NCBI GenBank assembly: GCA_003252535.1
Contig: QKDN01000025.1
Coordinates: 1 to 47,856, forward strand
Origin: Campylobacterota bacterium
GTDB taxonomy: Bacteria; Campylobacterota; Campylobacteria; Campylobacterales; Sulfurovaceae
Direction of reading: 5' to 3'
Length of the DNA stretch: 47,856 bases
Positions 8,763 through 17,665 of the stretch are shown piece after piece. Within the stretch, counting starts at the first letter, position 1, and the number at the start of each line of letters is the position of its first letter. The position numbers and the translations under genes were made by a program. Under the pieces are notes generated by a model, which saw only the letters and a program-made list of their open reading frames with translations, did no database searches and was not told where the DNA came from.

Positions 8763-9542
8763 ATGTACGACAGTTCGCTTCGCCCAAACAAGAACAAAGT
8801 ACCCACTGCCGACGGCACACTTACCCTCTACTCGGAGGAGTTCGGTGAATCATACCATTCCGGCAAGGATGGGGCCCTCAACGAATCACTTCAAAAACAT
8901 ATCAACCCAGCATTTACCTTCAAATCGGCCAGTGAGAGCCTGACGATACTCGATATCTGCTTCGGTCTCGGATATAACACCCTCGCAACCCTGTATGAAG
9001 CAGACAGGATCGGTTATCGGGGGAAGCTTCATATCATTTCGCCTGAATTCGACAGGGAGCTTGTCGAGAGTCTCGGGAGTTTCGAATACCCGGAAGAGTT
9101 CGCCCCCTATCGTGAGATCATTGCAACACTTGCGAGGGAGAAGTACTACAGCGATGACCAATGGACGATAGAGGTCCTTATCGGCGATGCCAGGGAAGAA
9201 CTTCCAAAGGTTGATAAGAGATTCGATATCGTCTACCAGGATGCCTTCAGTCCGAAGAAAAACCCGCTCCTCTGGACGCGGGAATATTTTGCGCTCATAC
9301 GTTCGCTGCTCAGGGAAGATGGAGTATTGACCACCTATTCCGTAGCGTCGGCAGTGAGGATGGGGCTCCATGAGAACGGCTTCGAGCTCTTTGCCTACAG
9401 AGGGGAAAAGAGCCGGGAGTCGATGGTCGCATCACCGTCGATGCTGGAGCTTGAGCATATCGACATGGCACTGAAGATGAGCAGGAATCCCTCAGCGAGA
9501 AGCCTGCGGGACAGCGATTTCGCTGTCGGGGAAGCAATATAA
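8763..9542 (+). CDS. MnmC-like (MnmD) SAM-dependent methyltransferase
   Basis: A 259-residue protein of the MnmC methyltransferase family (DUF752). The SAM-binding glycine-rich motif is I-L-D-I-C-F-G-L-G-Y-N-T-L (about residues 60-72), and the family motif D-A-F-S-P-K-K-N-P-L-L-W-T appears near residue 160. In the two-domain MnmC enzyme this part methylates the aminomethyl group of the wobble uridine to form mnm5(s2)U in tRNA. Here the oxidoreductase half is absent, as in stand-alone MnmD enzymes. It lies 10 nt after the previous gene and 14 nt before the response regulator. The exact tRNA substrate is inferred from the family. Confidence 0.8.
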   Translation: MYDSSLRPNKNKVPTADGTLTLYSEEFGESYHSGKDGALNESLQKHINPAFTFKSASESLTILDICFGLGYNTLATLYEADRIGYRGKLHIISPEFDRELVESLGSFEYPEEFAPYREIIATLAREKYYSDDQWTIEVLIGDAREELPKVDKRFDIVYQDAFSPKKNPLLWTREYFALIRSLLREDGVLTTYSVASAVRMGLHENGFELFAYRGEKSRESMVASPSMLELEHIDMALKMSRNPSARSLRDSDFAVGEAI

Positions 9543-9555
9543 ACCGGAGGGATGC

Positions 9556-10239
9556 ATGAAAAAACTGAAGTGTATGATCGTAGAGGATGAGAGTCTGACC
9601 GTGATGTATATGGAGGACATTCTCGAAAAAGCAGAGTGTGAAGTGGTCGGTGTCTTTGACAACGGACCGGCTGCCCTTGAGGGGATACGCACCATAGAGC
9701 CAGATTTCATCCTGATGGATATCAATATCAAAGGACAGATCGACGGAATACAGCTCAGCCGCGATCTTGTGCGTCTCAGCGATGCCCAGCTCATTTTCGT
9801 GACGGCGTACAATGACGACGAGACAAGGGATGAAGTGGAAGGGCTCTCTCCGTTTGCCTTCATCGACAAGCCTTTTACCAGTAAACGACTCGAAGAACTG
9901 GTGGATAATCTCAGGGAGTTCTACCGGAAAAAAAGCGAACCGCTCGACGAAGTGATCTATCTGGGGGAGGAATTCTGCTTCGATCCGTGCCGTGAAGAAG
10001 TATGCGACAGCGGGGAGGTTCTCGAAGTGAGCCGTAACGATCTGACGATGATCAGGGTATTTGCCCTCAACAGGAACAAAGTGCTTTCGTACGAACAGCT
10101 TTTGTATATGGTCGACGAGACCAAAGAGATCAACCACAGGACGCTTCGGTCGAAGGTCTATCACCTCAGAAGAAAGTACCCAAAGCTCATCATAGAGACC
10201 GTAGCACAGAGCGGTTATGTGCTCAAAACAGCAGAATAA
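9556..10239 (+). CDS. Response regulator, receiver plus winged-helix output domain
   Basis: A 227-residue protein. The receiver domain (1 to about 120) shows the acidic pocket Glu10/Asp11, phospho-acceptor Asp55 in L-M-D-I-N, Thr83 and Lys105 in D-K-P-F. The C-terminal part (about 135-227) has the form of a transcriptional-regulatory winged helix (L-S-Y-E-Q-L-L, R-S-K-V-Y-H-L-R-R-K, V-A-Q-S-G-Y-V-L), so it should bind DNA. The receiver motif M-D-I-N-I-K-G resembles those of two-component regulators that pair with PAS-containing kinases. No histidine kinase is adjacent, so it is an orphan here. GGAGGG precedes the ATG. Confidence 0.85.
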   Translation: MKKLKCMIVEDESLTVMYMEDILEKAECEVVGVFDNGPAALEGIRTIEPDFILMDINIKGQIDGIQLSRDLVRLSDAQLIFVTAYNDDETRDEVEGLSPFAFIDKPFTSKRLEELVDNLREFYRKKSEPLDEVIYLGEEFCFDPCREEVCDSGEVLEVSRNDLTMIRVFALNRNKVLSYEQLLYMVDETKEINHRTLRSKVYHLRRKYPKLIIETVAQSGYVLKTAE

Positions 10240-10294
10240 TCTTAAAATAACGGTATGTATAATTGACGAATGATCAATTATAATACTATTTGGG

Positions 10295-10300
10295 TATAAT
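10295..10300 (+). promoter_or_regulatory. Probable -10 box for typA
   Basis: TATAAT lies 38 nt before the typA start in a T/A-rich stretch. No good -35 box at 16-18 nt spacing is seen; another TATAAT at 10279-10284 could serve instead. Confidence 0.5.
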
Positions 10301-10337
10301 TCGCGTAGTTTCAGAAGCAAATATGAGGAAATTTAAT

Positions 10338-12155
10338 ATGCAAAAAATAAAAAACATAGCGGTTATTGCCCACGTCGACCACGGTAAAACGACGCTCGTA
10401 GACCAGCTATTGCAGCAAAGCGGCACGTTCGAGGCCCATAAAGAGGTGCAAGAGCGTGTCATGGACAGCAACGATATCGAGAAAGAGAGAGGGATCACGA
10501 TCCTCTCGAAAAACACAGCGATCACGTACAAAGATCACAAGATCAACATCATCGACACCCCGGGCCACGCCGACTTCGGCGGCGAGGTAGAGCGTGTACT
10601 CAAGATGGTGGACGGCGTTCTCCTCCTCGTTGATGCGCAGGAAGGTGTTATGCCGCAGACCAAGTTCGTTCTCAAAAAAGCGATCGAGCTTAACCTGATC
10701 CCGGTTGTCGTCATCAACAAGATCGACAAGGACGCAGCTGAGCCTGACAGAGTTCTCGACGAGGTGTTCGACCTTCTCGTAGCACTCGATGCGAGCGAAG
10801 AGCAGCTGGAGTTCCCTGTACTTTACGCAGCGGCAAGAAACGGTTATGCAAAACTCCACATGGAAGATGAGAACGTCAACATGGAGCCGCTTTTCGAAGC
10901 GATCCTCGAGCATGTTCCAAGCCCGAGCGGTTCTGCCGACAACGATACACAGGTACAGGTATTCACCCTCGACAACGACAACTTCGTAGGGCGTATCGGT
11001 ATCGCACGTATCTTCAACGGCCGTGTGAAAAAAGGAGACGAGTATATCCTCGTCAAAGCATGCGGTACAAAGAGCAAGAGCCGTATCTCGAAGCTCATCG
11101 GTTTCAGAGGGCTTGAGCGTATCGATATCGTCGAAGCGGAAGCAGGCGATATCGTAGCGATCGCTGGATTCAGCGACATCGATGTCGGTGACAGTATCTG
11201 TGACCTCAAGAACCCGGTACCGCTCGATCCGATGCATGTCGAGGAGCCGACCCTCTCGGTCATCTTCTCGGTCAACGACGGCCCTCTCGCAGGTACAGAA
11301 GGGAAGCATGTCACATCGAACAAGCTCCACGACAGACTAGCCAAAGAGATGGAGACAAACATAGCTATGAGAATGGAGCCGCTCGGTGATGCTTCATACA
11401 AGGTTTCAGGCCGTGGTGAGCTTCAGATCGGTATTTTGGCCGAGAACATGAGAAGGGAAGGGTTCGAGTTCCTTCTCGCCCGTCCTGAGGTCGTCATCCG
11501 TGAAGAGAACGGCGTGAGAATGGAGCCGTTCGAGCACCTCGTCGTCGATGTCCCTTCAGAGTTCCAGGGTGTCGCTATCGAGAAACTCGGTAAGAGAAAA
11601 GGTGAGATGACCTCGATGATCCCGATGCCGGACGGTACAGTCAGGATCGAGTTCGAGATCCCTGCAAGAGGTCTTATCGGATTCAGGAACGAGTTCCTCA
11701 CTGATACCAAAGGTGAAGGTATCATGAACCATTCATACCTCGATTACCGCCCATACTCAGGGACGGTCGAGACAAGAACACCGGGTGCTCTCGTCTCTAT
11801 GGATGATGGTGAAGCAGTTGCCTTCTCTATCTTCAACCTCCAGGCACGCGGTGTGATGTTCATCAAGCCACAGGACAAGGTCTACAGCGGTATGGTCATC
11901 GGTGAATCGAGCAGACCGGGCGACCTCGATGTCAACCCGCTCAAAGGGAAGCAGCTCACCAACATGAGAACATCAGGTGCGGACGAAGCGATCAAGCTTA
12001 TCCCACCAAGAGCGATCACCCTTGAGTCAGCGATGGAGTGGATCGAGGATGACGAGCTCGTAGAAGTCACACCGATCTCAATCCGTATCCGTAAAAAATC
12101 TCTCGATCCGAACGTCAGAAAGAGAGAAGCTAGAGACAAGAAAAACAACAAATAG
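10338..12155 (+). CDS. typA: Ribosome-binding GTPase TypA/BipA
   Basis: A 605-residue translational GTPase, the length of E. coli BipA (607). G-domain motifs: A-H-V-D-H-G-K-T-T (G1), D-T-P-G-H-A-D-F (G3) and N-K-I-D (G4). EF-G-like domains III and V and the BipA-specific C-terminal domain follow. The protein helps 50S ribosome assembly and stress or low-temperature growth. I start at the ATG 10338 because AGGA lies 8 nt upstream and the family begins near M-Q-K-I-K-N-I-A; in-frame ATGs at 10290 and 10323 lie in the promoter region. Strong codon bias suggests high expression. Confidence 0.95.
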   Translation: MQKIKNIAVIAHVDHGKTTLVDQLLQQSGTFEAHKEVQERVMDSNDIEKERGITILSKNTAITYKDHKINIIDTPGHADFGGEVERVLKMVDGVLLLVDAQEGVMPQTKFVLKKAIELNLIPVVVINKIDKDAAEPDRVLDEVFDLLVALDASEEQLEFPVLYAAARNGYAKLHMEDENVNMEPLFEAILEHVPSPSGSADNDTQVQVFTLDNDNFVGRIGIARIFNGRVKKGDEYILVKACGTKSKSRISKLIGFRGLERIDIVEAEAGDIVAIAGFSDIDVGDSICDLKNPVPLDPMHVEEPTLSVIFSVNDGPLAGTEGKHVTSNKLHDRLAKEMETNIAMRMEPLGDASYKVSGRGELQIGILAENMRREGFEFLLARPEVVIREENGVRMEPFEHLVVDVPSEFQGVAIEKLGKRKGEMTSMIPMPDGTVRIEFEIPARGLIGFRNEFLTDTKGEGIMNHSYLDYRPYSGTVETRTPGALVSMDDGEAVAFSIFNLQARGVMFIKPQDKVYSGMVIGESSRPGDLDVNPLKGKQLTNMRTSGADEAIKLIPPRAITLESAMEWIEDDELVEVTPISIRIRKKSLDPNVRKREARDKKNNK

Positions 12156-12456
12156 TTCTCTTCTCCTTCAAATCCTTCGGGGCATAGATGTCCCGAAGGT
12201 ATCTCCTTTCAGAAATGCCCCCACCTTTACACTACGTTCCCCCCTATATCATTTTGTCCGTATCTTTCTGTCTTTGAAGAAGTTTTTTGTAATATGTTCG
12301 ACAGTTTTGCTAACCATACTCTTTACCAGGGAGAGAGGATAAGATTACTGCAACGTTCTGGTTTTGTTTTTGTGATTGTGTATCAGTGGGATGAGATGTA
12401 TATGGAGCACAAGGGGTCTCTGCCCCGTTTTTCGGAGCAGAGTTGCGTAAGTAAAA
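12156..12456. other. Intergenic region between typA and the L,D-transpeptidase gene, with stem-loop
   Basis: About 300 nt between convergent genes. At 12174-12199 CCTTCGGGGC pairs with GTCCCGAAGG around the loop ATAGAT (one G-T pair); a weak pyrimidine run follows. It probably ends typA transcription. The remainder shows no convincing gene; a short plus-strand frame at 12294-12479 lacks a ribosome binding site and protein-like composition. Confidence 0.5.
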
Positions 12457-14157
12457 TTAGTAGCTTCTTTTGTATTTGAGCTGCATTTTGTCGTAGCCAT
12501 AGATATCGTTGCGTATCTGGAGCTTGCCGTCGAGATCGACCCATGCAGTGAGGTAGGCGACATCGATCGGCACATCCTGATCGAGATCGATAAAGGTCTG
12601 TGTTTTCCCTTTGAGTATCTTGTCCGAAGCTTCGAGATTGAGATTCTTGTCGAACGACGAGAAGGTCTCAAGGAGCTTATGAGGTTGGTGGAGTCTGATA
12701 CAGCCGTGGCTGAATGCCCTTACACTGTTGCCGAAAAGGTGTTTTTTGGGCGTATCGTGCATATAGACCGAGAACTGGTTGGGGAAGAGGAACTTGATCT
12801 TGCCCAGTGCATTCCCGTGGCCCGGTGTCTGTGCAAATCTGAACGGAACCGAACTGGTATTTCTGAACCTTGACCAGTCGACCTGCTCAGGCGATATTCT
12901 CTTGGAGCCCATCGTGATCTCGATACCCTGTGCTGCCATTGCATTCTTGTTTCTCAGCAGCTTGGGGATCATCTCTTTCTGTATGATGCTTGTGGGGACG
13001 TTCCAGTATGGGTTGAGAACGACCGTTTTGACCTTGTTGCTGAAGATCGGCGTAGGGTGACGCGGTGTACCGGTGATGACCTTCATGGTCTCCCTGATCT
13101 TGCCGTTCTCGAAGAAGTAGAGGGTGAAGGCTGGGATATTGATCATGATATGGCGATCGGTATCGCAGTTGTTCTTCATCATTCTCACACGGTCAAGGTT
13201 GAGCTTGAGCTTGGTGACGAGCGTGCCGATATCCTCGGAGAGGAGCTTGGCAGTGGCAGCGCCGATAATGCCGTCATCTGTCTGTCCGTGTCTTGACTGG
13301 AAGTGCTTGACACCTTCGACAAGACATTCGTTGTAACGATTCGGGTTTTCATCGGTTTCACAGTTCTGGATGTCACCCATGAGCTCAAGGCGTGTACGGA
13401 GTGCAGGGACACTTGCATTGATACCGCCCGGTCTGAGTCCGGTGATCTTACCGGGAACCGGCCAGTTGTTGCCCGCAGCGATCTTCATGTACCTGTCGAG
13501 CTCTTTTTTAAGAGCAGCATAGAGCTTGCTCTTGGGGATCACGGCGCTGAACACCTCTTCGATCTGTCCACCCTTGACGATCTTTTCGAGCATGGAGACA
13601 GGATTGTCCCTCGGGTAGATCACCCAGTCGGCATAGACATCTTCGATCCCGGCTTTTCTGTCGAAGAGTATCTGGAACGCTTCCCAGTTGATGATACCGT
13701 AGACGGTATAGTTGGCATAGTTGTTGTAGAGCTTGCTCATCTTGAGTTCCATACCGATGTAGGCAGAGATCGATTTTTTGTCGTTCATGTCGAACGGTGC
13801 CGGGGAAGCAGTATCGAGCGTTTTGGCCAGTTTGTATATCTTGGTGGAGTGGTCGAGGTCTTTGTCCTCGATGATCTTCTGGACCAGTTCCATCCCTTTC
13901 GGATTGAGACCTTCCGCGTTCGTCCAGATGGGTTTGCCGTTCGAGAGGGCGTATATCTTGCGCAGGTAGCTCTCTTTCGGCTGTTTGGCAAGCGCTTTGT
14001 CGATGATTCTGGAGGCGAATTCATAATAGCTGCTGTCCGCAGGTTTTACCTTCGGTGCCTCAAGCAGTGTCTGGGTTGATTCGTTTGTCTCGGCAGTTGC
14101 ATGAAGGGCAGTCAGCGAGAAAAGCAGTGTAATGAGTAGGTGTTTAAAGCGTCTCAT
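12457..14157 (-). CDS. Large L,D-transpeptidase (YcbB/LdtD type)
   Basis: A 566-residue exported protein with a signal peptide (L-L-I-T-L-L-F-S-L-T-A-L-H-A-T-A). The middle contains a peptidoglycan-binding domain (about 235-310; G-V-K-H-F-Q-S-R-H-G) and the C-terminal half a complete YkuD catalytic domain with Y-M-H-D-T-P and S-H-G-C-I-R-L. The enzyme should form 3-3 crosslinks between meso-diaminopimelate residues in the periplasm. In contrast to the two lipoproteins at 5781-6940, the classical S-H-G-C-x-R is intact. It stands alone, with an AT-rich upstream region to 14237. Confidence 0.88.
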   Translation of the reverse strand: MRRFKHLLITLLFSLTALHATAETNESTQTLLEAPKVKPADSSYYEFASRIIDKALAKQPKESYLRKIYALSNGKPIWTNAEGLNPKGMELVQKIIEDKDLDHSTKIYKLAKTLDTASPAPFDMNDKKSISAYIGMELKMSKLYNNYANYTVYGIINWEAFQILFDRKAGIEDVYADWVIYPRDNPVSMLEKIVKGGQIEEVFSAVIPKSKLYAALKKELDRYMKIAAGNNWPVPGKITGLRPGGINASVPALRTRLELMGDIQNCETDENPNRYNECLVEGVKHFQSRHGQTDDGIIGAATAKLLSEDIGTLVTKLKLNLDRVRMMKNNCDTDRHIMINIPAFTLYFFENGKIRETMKVITGTPRHPTPIFSNKVKTVVLNPYWNVPTSIIQKEMIPKLLRNKNAMAAQGIEITMGSKRISPEQVDWSRFRNTSSVPFRFAQTPGHGNALGKIKFLFPNQFSVYMHDTPKKHLFGNSVRAFSHGCIRLHQPHKLLETFSSFDKNLNLEASDKILKGKTQTFIDLDQDVPIDVAYLTAWVDLDGKLQIRNDIYGYDKMQLKYKRSY

Positions 14158-14237
14158 GTAACAAATATCCTCAATAATAAATTAAAATACTAGATTTTAT
14201 CTAAATTGAGCATAAATTTAATAGAAAAATTTTCCGA

Positions 14238-14468
14238 TTATCCGTTTTTTGTCACATGAATCTTGTTCGCTTCCGCTTCCCTGAGGGCTATGAGCGTCCC
14301 CTCGACCTCTATCTCCATGGTCTGTTTGGCCAGCGAGCACCCTTTGACGGTGAGGGTTTCTCCCCTGACGATCCCCAGTGAACCCAGTCTCCGTTTGAGT
14401 GCCGGGTCGGCGTCAATTTTTGTGATGAGGGCGCTGTTGCCCTTGGTCAGTTCGCTTAAAAGCATCAT
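14238..14468 (-). CDS. feoA: FeoA-family SH3-like protein
   Basis: A 76-residue protein with the FeoA pattern: L-S-E-L-T-K-G-N-S-A-L-I, R-R-L-G-S-L-G-I-V-R-G, a hydrophobic central strand and a final K-I-H-V. FeoA is a small cytoplasmic partner of the ferrous-iron transporter FeoB. No feoB is next to it; the gene stands divergently from nifN with 108 nt between them. It could supply or sense iron for nitrogenase assembly, but that is only suggested by position. The second Met is an equally possible start. Confidence 0.8.
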   Translation of the reverse strand: MMLLSELTKGNSALITKIDADPALKRRLGSLGIVRGETLTVKGCSLAKQTMEIEVEGTLIALREAEANKIHVTKNG

Positions 14469-14528
14469 TTTGCCTAGATATTTTGTTTGTAAGTATATTC
14501 GTAAGTATAGTGGGGAAAACTTAGATGA

Positions 14529-14544
14529 AGGAACATGATTTGCA
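14529..14544 (+). promoter_or_regulatory. Sigma-54 promoter for the nifN operon
   Basis: AGGAACATGATTTGCA has the invariant GG and GC with the canonical spacing of a -24/-12 promoter. Transcription would start near 14556, giving a leader of about 20 nt before nifN. It shares its form with six other sites in this window. Confidence 0.8.
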
Positions 14545-14576
14545 TATCTGATTTCAAATCATCCCAAGGAAACGTC

Positions 14577-15857
14577 ATGTCCCGCAAGCCGATGCAGATC
14601 AACCCGCTCAAACTCTCTCAGCCTATGGGAGCGCTGCTGTGCTTTCTCGGGATCAAGGATACGATGCCGCTGATGCACGGGGCACAGGGATGTGCCAGTT
14701 TCTCGAAGGTATTTTTCACCAGACACTTCAGCGATCCTATCGCCATCCAGACCACGGCGGTCAACGATATCACCGCGGTCATCGACGGCGGCGAGTACTC
14801 GATAGGGGAAGCGATCAAGAACATCACCGCCAAGGTGAAGCCCTCCCTCGTAGGGCTCTTCACCACCGGGATGACCGAGACCAAGGGGGACGATATCAAG
14901 GGGGTCACCTACCTGCTGCGGGATGAGCAGAGGATCGTCTATGTCCACACACCAGACTTCGAAGGGGGGCTCGAGAGCGGTTTCGCCCGCTCCGTCGAGG
15001 CGATCATCGAGCAGCTGGTCGTCCCCTCGGAGGAGATCGACCTTGCCAAAGCGACGCTGATCCCCCATGCGAGTATGACGCCGCTCGAGGTGGAGCGTGT
15101 CAAGGAAGAGATCGCCAAATTCGGCTTCGAGGTCTACGCACTGCCTGACCTCAGCCTCTCTCTCGACGGCCACCTGGGGCTCAAGCAGGGGACATTGACA
15201 AGCGGCGGGATCAGTGTTGACGATATTGCAGGTCTGGCAAGCAGCTCGATTGTCATCACGGTAGGCGGGAGTGTCAAGCGTTCCGGGGAGCTACTGGCAT
15301 CGAAAAACCCGGCGATGCAGCATCTCCACCTCGACTCACTCGGCGGTCTTGTCAATAACGATGCATTTTACAAAGGGCTCCTTCAGTTCCGTTCGCTTGA
15401 CAAGCCGACACCTTCCGTCGTCAGATGGCGCAAGCGGCTCCAGGATGCCCTCCTCGATACCCATTTCGCCCTCGGGGGTGCCAGGGTGATCCTCGCCCTC
15501 GAGCCCGACGAGCTCCTGAGCGTCGCCGAGACGATCACCGAGGCGGGGGCGACCATCGTAGCGGCCCTCTCTCCCACCAAATCACCCGTACTCGAAAAGG
15601 TCAGATGCGAGCATCTCGTTATCGGGGACTTCGACGATATCATGGGGTATCTCCCCGGTACAGATATGATCATCGGCAATTTTCACGCCCAGCGTATCGC
15701 CCACGAGCACCACAAAGCGGTCATCGTCCGCGGTTTCCCCAACTACGAGATCGTAGGGAACCAGCTCAAGTCCGACCTTTTGTACGAGGGGAGCTGCGCG
15801 CTTCTTTTCGAGGTCGCCAACACGATGAACCATTACAGGGAGATGAACGCCCACTAA
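14577..15857 (+). CDS. nifN: Nitrogenase cofactor scaffold subunit NifN
   Basis: A 426-residue homologue of nitrogenase beta-type subunits. The N terminus (I-N-P-L-K-L-S-Q-P-M-G-A, then H-G-A-Q-G-C-A-S-F) and the absence of NifK-specific regions identify NifN, which with NifE forms the scaffold for FeMo-cofactor maturation. nifE, normally just upstream, is not adjacent and not in the window. The ATG at 14577 follows AAGGAAA; an upstream in-frame ATG (14535) lies inside the promoter. It is the first gene of a compact operon (nifN to the second ferredoxin). Confidence 0.93.
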   Translation: MSRKPMQINPLKLSQPMGALLCFLGIKDTMPLMHGAQGCASFSKVFFTRHFSDPIAIQTTAVNDITAVIDGGEYSIGEAIKNITAKVKPSLVGLFTTGMTETKGDDIKGVTYLLRDEQRIVYVHTPDFEGGLESGFARSVEAIIEQLVVPSEEIDLAKATLIPHASMTPLEVERVKEEIAKFGFEVYALPDLSLSLDGHLGLKQGTLTSGGISVDDIAGLASSSIVITVGGSVKRSGELLASKNPAMQHLHLDSLGGLVNNDAFYKGLLQFRSLDKPTPSVVRWRKRLQDALLDTHFALGGARVILALEPDELLSVAETITEAGATIVAALSPTKSPVLEKVRCEHLVIGDFDDIMGYLPGTDMIIGNFHAQRIAHEHHKAVIVRGFPNYEIVGNQLKSDLLYEGSCALLFEVANTMNHYREMNAH

Positions 15858-15907
15858 GGGAACACTATATGCATTGCATCAACCAACAACTCTCAAAGGA
15901 GAAGCAA

Positions 15908-16306
15908 ATGAGTACACATATCAAAGTAACATCGAATAACAGCAATAAAGGTACCATAAAAGTAGCGTTCGCCACCAATGACGACAGCAATATCGACGCC
16001 CACTTCGGGAGTGCGAAGAAGTTCCATGTCTATGACATCGGCAGCGAAAACTACGAGCTCTTCTCGATCATCCATATAGAGTCCAAGGATACTGACAAAA
16101 CTGTCGCCCTTCTCGATGGTGTAGATATCGTATATTTTATCAATATCGGCCCGACAGCTGCGGCCAAGATCATCAACAGCGGTATCTTCCCGATCAAGTA
16201 CAAAGAGATCGTAGGGATCGAAGAGGAGCTTGAGAAGCTCATGAAGATGCTCGGTTCCAACCCGCCGCCGTTCATCAAGAAGATCGTCGAGAAAAAGGCT
16301 GCGTAA
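15908..16306 (+). CDS. nifX: Nitrogenase cofactor carrier NifX
   Basis: A 132-residue NifX/NafY-family protein (I-K-V-A-F-A-T-N-D, D-A-H-F-G-S-A-K-K-F, Y-D-I-G motifs). NifX binds the NifB cofactor or VK-cluster and passes it between NifB and NifEN. I start at 15908 because AAGGAG lies 6 nt upstream; an earlier in-frame ATG at 15869 lacks a good site. The stop overlaps the next start (TAATG). Confidence 0.9.
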   Translation: MSTHIKVTSNNSNKGTIKVAFATNDDSNIDAHFGSAKKFHVYDIGSENYELFSIIHIESKDTDKTVALLDGVDIVYFINIGPTAAAKIINSGIFPIKYKEIVGIEEELEKLMKMLGSNPPPFIKKIVEKKAA

Positions 16307-16728
16307 TGGAAAATCTGTTTTTAACCATGCTTATCAACCAGGTACGCGCGCTCGACCAGTTCGGAACATGGTCGAATAAATCCGATGAAGAGCTCCTGAT
16401 CCAGAAATATGTCAAGACCAAGGAAGACCTCAAAAACATCCCCGTCATCGCCGATATCGACGAGATGCAGATACAGAACATCCGTCTGATCTACCAGGCG
16501 ATCGCTCTTGCTTTCGAGAAAAAGACAGGGATAATGTGCAGCGTCGTTATGGAGATGAGCCACGAGGGGTTCGGTCGTGCGGTTGTCATCGCCGACAAGA
16601 TCGTCGTCGTCAACAAGTTCTTCAAAGACGCCCACAGGTTCTCGTTCAGAAGCTATGAAAACCTTGTAGAAGAGGGTGAGAAGATGCTTGAGAACGCGAT
16701 CAAAACTTATGAGGAGTACAAGAAATGA
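16306..16728 (+). CDS. NifX-associated DUF269 protein
   Basis: A 140-residue protein of the NifX-associated nitrogen-fixation family (DUF269). Visible signs are the L-V-R/Q-Q-V-R-A-L-D-x-F-G-T-W start, a run of helices, and R-A-V-V-I-A-D-K-I-V-V-V-N-K-F-F-K-D-A-H-R-F. These proteins are almost always next to nifX; a cofactor-assembly role is proposed from context. It overlaps nifX by one base and the flavodoxin gene by ATGA, so translation is coupled. A DUF683 protein, its frequent companion, is at 32166. Confidence 0.9.
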   Translation: MENLFLTMLINQVRALDQFGTWSNKSDEELLIQKYVKTKEDLKNIPVIADIDEMQIQNIRLIYQAIALAFEKKTGIMCSVVMEMSHEGFGRAVVIADKIVVVNKFFKDAHRFSFRSYENLVEEGEKMLENAIKTYEEYKK

Positions 16729-17246
16729 GCAAAATAGGAATATTCGTAGGGACAGCCGGCGGCACTTCGATGAAGATCGCCGAGGCATTGGCAGAGGCAT
16801 TTGACGTAGAAGAAGATGCGATAGTCAATATGGAAGAGGACTTCGATGAGGTCGATCAACTTCTCGAATACGATGTGCTCTTCCTCGGAAGCTCCACATG
16901 GGGGCAGGGCGATGTCCACTTCAGCTGGGTCGATCCTATCCTTGAGATCGAGGACGACGATGTTGATTTCTCGGGCAAGAAAGTAGCCTTCTTCGGTGCA
17001 GGCGACAGCAAAAAGCACGGCGAGCATTTCTGCAGCGCGCTGGGCAAACTTCATAAGACCTTTACGGGTGCAGGCGCGAAGGCGATAGGCTTCATCCCCA
17101 AGGATGGATACAGCTATGAGTTCTCGCTTGCTGAGATGGACGGTAAACTGTGCGGATGCGCTATCGATGAACACAACGAAAGCGACAAGAGCGACGAGAG
17201 GATCGAACTATGGATCGAAACTCTCAAAGAGGAATTAGGAGGATGA
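16725..17246 (+). CDS. nifF: Flavodoxin NifF
   Basis: A 173-residue flavodoxin. The phosphate-binding loop G-T-A-G-G-T-S-M-K-I and FMN-stacking region G-S-S-T-W-G-Q-G-D are in the family positions, and G-A-G-D-S-K-K-H-G-E-H-F-C follows. It should carry low-potential electrons to NifH. The length fits the long-chain flavodoxins used by diazotrophs. Placement between the DUF269 and PII-like genes behind a sigma-54 promoter supports a nitrogenase-dedicated role. Confidence 0.92.
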   Translation: MSKIGIFVGTAGGTSMKIAEALAEAFDVEEDAIVNMEEDFDEVDQLLEYDVLFLGSSTWGQGDVHFSWVDPILEIEDDDVDFSGKKVAFFGAGDSKKHGEHFCSALGKLHKTFTGAGAKAIGFIPKDGYSYEFSLAEMDGKLCGCAIDEHNESDKSDERIELWIETLKEELGG

Positions 17247-17250
17247 GACG

Positions 17251-17655
17251 ATGTACCTGTTAGTAGCCGTATTCAACGAAGATGATCTCAAAAATGTCCT
17301 GGAAGACCTTTTTGAAGCCAATATCGAAGGAGTCACCGTCACGAAAGTGATCGGCAAAGGTTCCTACGGTATCAAAGAGGGTGACAACATCCAGGCCGAT
17401 CTTTACAGCAAGGTCAAAGTGGAGATCGTCCTCTCCAACGACAAGACACTCGAGACAGCCAAAGAGTGTATCCGTGCCAATGCCCAGGATTTCGGGCGCG
17501 GTGCGGGCAAGATGTGGTGGATCCCCGTCGGAGGCGTAGAGCGCATCCGTACAGGCGAGAGAGATGCCGATGCCTTGACAACGCAGGTTGACAAGAAGAT
17601 ACCAAATGTACAGGCAGATATCGTCACCTACGGTGAAGATACCCCGTGTTCATAA
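17251..17655 (+). CDS. PII-like protein with shortened T-loop
   Basis: A 134-residue PII-superfamily protein. Beta-strand pattern and motifs match GlnB: D-D-L-K-N-V-L-E at the start, S-K-V-K-V-E-I-V-L after the T-loop and R-I-R-T-G-E-R-D for ATP binding. The T-loop region (about residues 35-50) is about four residues shorter than in GlnB and lacks the uridylylated Tyr. There is a C-terminal extension of about 25 residues ending with Cys. It lies inside the nif operon (AGGAGG before the start), which suggests signalling of ATP/ADP/2-oxoglutarate directly to a nif partner instead of through GlnD. It differs from NifI by location. Confidence 0.8.
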   Translation: MYLLVAVFNEDDLKNVLEDLFEANIEGVTVTKVIGKGSYGIKEGDNIQADLYSKVKVEIVLSNDKTLETAKECIRANAQDFGRGAGKMWWIPVGGVERIRTGERDADALTTQVDKKIPNVQADIVTYGEDTPCS

Positions 17656-17665
17656 AGGAGATACA

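Noticed and set aside
12294-12479. A 61-residue frame downstream of typA
   Set aside because: No ribosome binding site, unusual composition, overlaps the end of the L,D-transpeptidase gene.
14487-14510. Direct repeat GTAAGTATA upstream of nifN
   Set aside because: Only two copies of a short AT-rich sequence; no evidence of a regulator.
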